Assembly: GCA_022561255.1 (NCBI GenBank)
Contig: JADFRO010000150.1
Coordinates: forward strand, 1-7,049
DNA length: 7,049 nt
DNA from: Planctomycetota bacterium
Lineage (GTDB): Bacteria > Planctomycetota > Phycisphaerae > UBA1845
Direction: 5' to 3'
The position numbers and the translations under genes are program-made. Of this stretch, positions 5,366 to 7,049 are shown piece by piece. Each line of letters begins with the position of its first letter. Positions within the stretch are counted from its first letter, which is position 1. The notes beneath the pieces are model-generated. The model searched no databases. It was not told the DNA's origin and was given only the letters and a program-made list of their open reading frames with translations.

Positions 5366-7049
5366 TCAGCCTCCGGAATCGGTGGGTTCGTCGGGCGGTT
5401 TGGCGCGCAGTAGTTCGGTGGCTTGCGGTTTCGAATCAGGATCAAATCCGTGGCGGCGGAGCAGCTCCTTGTAGCGCGGATGGTCGCGGAGCGGGTCCCA
5501 GCGCGGGTCGAGACGAAGCATCGGAACCGACATTGTCTCGCTAGGAATCGAAAGTAGATATTCGAGTCTGTCCAGGGCTGCGTCGTAGTCACCAACCAAT
5601 GTATAGATGAACGCGAGGTCCTCCACACGATACGGACCGATCAGAGCATCTCTTGACACCGGGAACAGTTCTACACCTCGTTTCCCTTCGCGGATGGCGT
5701 CCTCCTTTCGGCCAAGTCCTGCATAGACGATTCCGAGCGAGCTGCGAACGCGATGATCTTCGGCTCGCTTCTCGATCTCCTCCTCCAGCAGAATGCGGGC
5801 GGTCTCGTAAGCTTCACGGGAGCGCTCCGATTCACCCATGAGTCGATAGACGAGACCAGCTAACTGAGACTTGGGGATAAACCAAAACTGATACTCAAGA
5901 GATTCGCCCGGTGTGGATGCAAGCCGGTCTAAGGCAGCCTGGTAGTTTCTTTCAAACAGCTCTTGCTGGAACCAATAGAAGATCGAACGTGGAGTGTTTA
6001 TCCTCGGTTTCTCCTCAAGCACGATTCGACCCTTTTCTACATTGCCGTGCCATAACCAGTGAATCAAGGCCTTTCTCTCGTAAGCCACAACCTGATTCGG
6101 AGCCATAGAGATCGAGCGGTCGCACCAGCGCTCCGCATCCGGGTATCTCCGCAGCATGCTATAGTTTTGGGCGATGTTGTGCGCAAGATTAGCGTCTATC
6201 GGGCTCAATACGGACGCACGTTTCATATTGTCCAGCGCCTCCGCGAGCCTGCCCTGCCGACGCCGGATGGCCCCAACGCCTAGCAGTATCCTGGCGTCGT
6301 TTGGGAGACCCTTTTCGGCAATGGCGAGCGCTTCCAGTGCCCGGCCGTATTCTCGGTAACAGTAATAGTGGTAGTAACCCAGCGACAGGTGTGTTTCGGG
6401 CAGATCGGGTTGAAGCTCGAGCGCCCGCTCCACGGCCGACTTGGCCTTGGCTGCCCGGACTTCCGTGCGGTCGTAACCCAGGTGGTGTATGAGCGATTGG
6501 ACCATGGAAAGCTCGGCATAGGCAATGGCGAAGTCGGGATCGATTGAGACGGCTCGCTTGAACATCTGGACCGCGAAGGATAAATCCTCCTTTGAACTAT
6601 CGGGTCGTCCCGCGTAGTCCAGCCCGCGCAGATAGGCATGGTAGGCGTCAGAGTTTTCGGTTGGCTTAACATCGATGGCCTGGCGTTCCGGTTCCAGCAA
6701 GGTGATTTTGAGTTGCTTGATGACCTGCCCGGCGATGTCGGATTGAACCTCGAAGATGTCTTCGAGCACGCGGTTGTAGGGCTGCGACCAGAGCGACATG
6801 TCGTCAGAAATACGGATGAGTTCCGGCGTAATGCGCACCCGGCCTGCACCTCCGCCGCGCTTATCCCAGCGGATCGTACCGTCGATCAGGTAATCAACCC
6901 CCAACTCAGCACCGATTTGTCTGTTGGTCTTGTCGGTATCTTTGTATTGAAAGGCGCTGGAACGGGAGATGACGCCCAGTTTGCGAACAGCGGCCAATCG
7001 GCTTCTGATCTCGTCGCTGATTCCGTCCGCAAAATATTCATCTTCAGCC
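5366..7049 (-). CDS. TolB-like/TPR protein, C-terminal part (5' end missing; probably kinase or regulator fusion)
   Basis: The frame is open from the right edge to the TGA at 5366-5368, giving 560 visible residues. A TTG at 6997 is only an internal codon: the residues before it (AEDEYFADGISDEI) belong to the same conserved domain. Residues 1 to about 120 match the TolB-like alpha/beta module found behind kinase, cyclase or DNA-binding domains, with LGVISRSSAFQYKD, IGAELGVDYLIDGTIRW, RVRITPELIRISDDMSLW and the end EDIFEVQSDIAGQVIKQL. From about 135 to 540 come tetratricopeptide-type helical repeats (for example AVQMFKRAVSIDPDFAIAYAELS, written here only as the region around residues 155-180), closing with the usual DPRWDPLRDHPRYKELLRR. 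TPRs mediate protein contacts. The missing N-terminus probably carries a Ser/Thr kinase domain, which is inference from planctomycete relatives. Sampled lines have lower GC (50-55%) than hutH (about 63%). Confidence 0.85.
   Translation of the reverse strand, partial: AEDEYFADGISDEIRSRLAAVRKLGVISRSSAFQYKDTDKTNRQIGAELGVDYLIDGTIRWDKRGGGAGRVRITPELIRISDDMSLWSQPYNRVLEDIFEVQSDIAGQVIKQLKITLLEPERQAIDVKPTENSDAYHAYLRGLDYAGRPDSSKEDLSFAVQMFKRAVSIDPDFAIAYAELSMVQSLIHHLGYDRTEVRAAKAKSAVERALELQPDLPETHLSLGYYHYYCYREYGRALEALAIAEKGLPNDARILLGVGAIRRRQGRLAEALDNMKRASVLSPIDANLAHNIAQNYSMLRRYPDAERWCDRSISMAPNQVVAYERKALIHWLWHGNVEKGRIVLEEKPRINTPRSIFYWFQQELFERNYQAALDRLASTPGESLEYQFWFIPKSQLAGLVYRLMGESERSREAYETARILLEEEIEKRAEDHRVRSSLGIVYAGLGRKEDAIREGKRGVELFPVSRDALIGPYRVEDLAFIYTLVGDYDAALDRLEYLLSIPSETMSVPMLRLDPRWDPLRDHPRYKELLRRHGFDPDSKPQATELLRAKPPDEPTDSGG

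Noticed and set aside
4948..5628. Full 751-residue reading frame as one protein with HutH at its C-terminus
   Set aside because: Its first part overlaps the TPR gene in another frame and has no recognisable domain; histidases are about 510 residues.
5366..6997. TTG at 6997 as the true start of the TPR protein
   Set aside because: The frame continues to the window edge, and the residues before it belong to the same conserved TolB-like domain.

Overview
The window most likely comes from a planctomycete-type bacterium (Planctomycetota) with a GC-rich genome. Three things point there: secreted Cys-rich proteins that end in dockerin-type calcium loops, a pre-dockerin beta-sandwich of a kind I associate with planctomycetes, and a TolB-like plus TPR protein of the type often attached to protein kinases in that phylum. 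The assignment rests on domain style only, since there is no rRNA or other marker gene.

Layout: bases 1-398 (+) hold the C-terminal end of a Cys-rich, dockerin-bearing secreted protein whose start lies outside the window. After 92 bases, 491-3337 (+) encodes a 948-residue exported multidomain protein: signal peptide, Cys-rich CTDC-like repeat, von Willebrand factor A domain, four more CTDC-like repeats, cohesin-like domain, HYR domain, beta-sandwich, dockerin pair, and a third EF-hand-like loop. Convergent to it, 35 bases away, 3373-4947 (-) encodes a complete 524-residue histidine ammonia-lyase with an intact MIO (Ala-Ser-Gly) motif. A 418-base gap (4948-5365) holds an 18-bp tandem repeat of about 5.4 copies and several short symmetrical or repeated motifs. 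Finally, 5366 to the right edge (-) encodes the C-terminal 560 residues of a TolB-like/TPR protein whose N-terminus is off the edge.

The two dockerin genes are probably linked in role (cell surface or extracellular, calcium-dependent adhesion or assembly), since they are adjacent, co-oriented and share architecture. The ammonia-lyase has no other histidine-degradation gene beside it and looks like an independent transcription unit. The TPR protein is probably a regulatory protein unrelated to the rest.

I found no convincing new defence, mobile or RNA system. The items most worth a second look are the cohesin-like and dockerin modules in one polypeptide, the VWA domain apparently inserted into a Cys-rich repeat array, and the 18-bp minisatellite in front of the ammonia-lyase gene.
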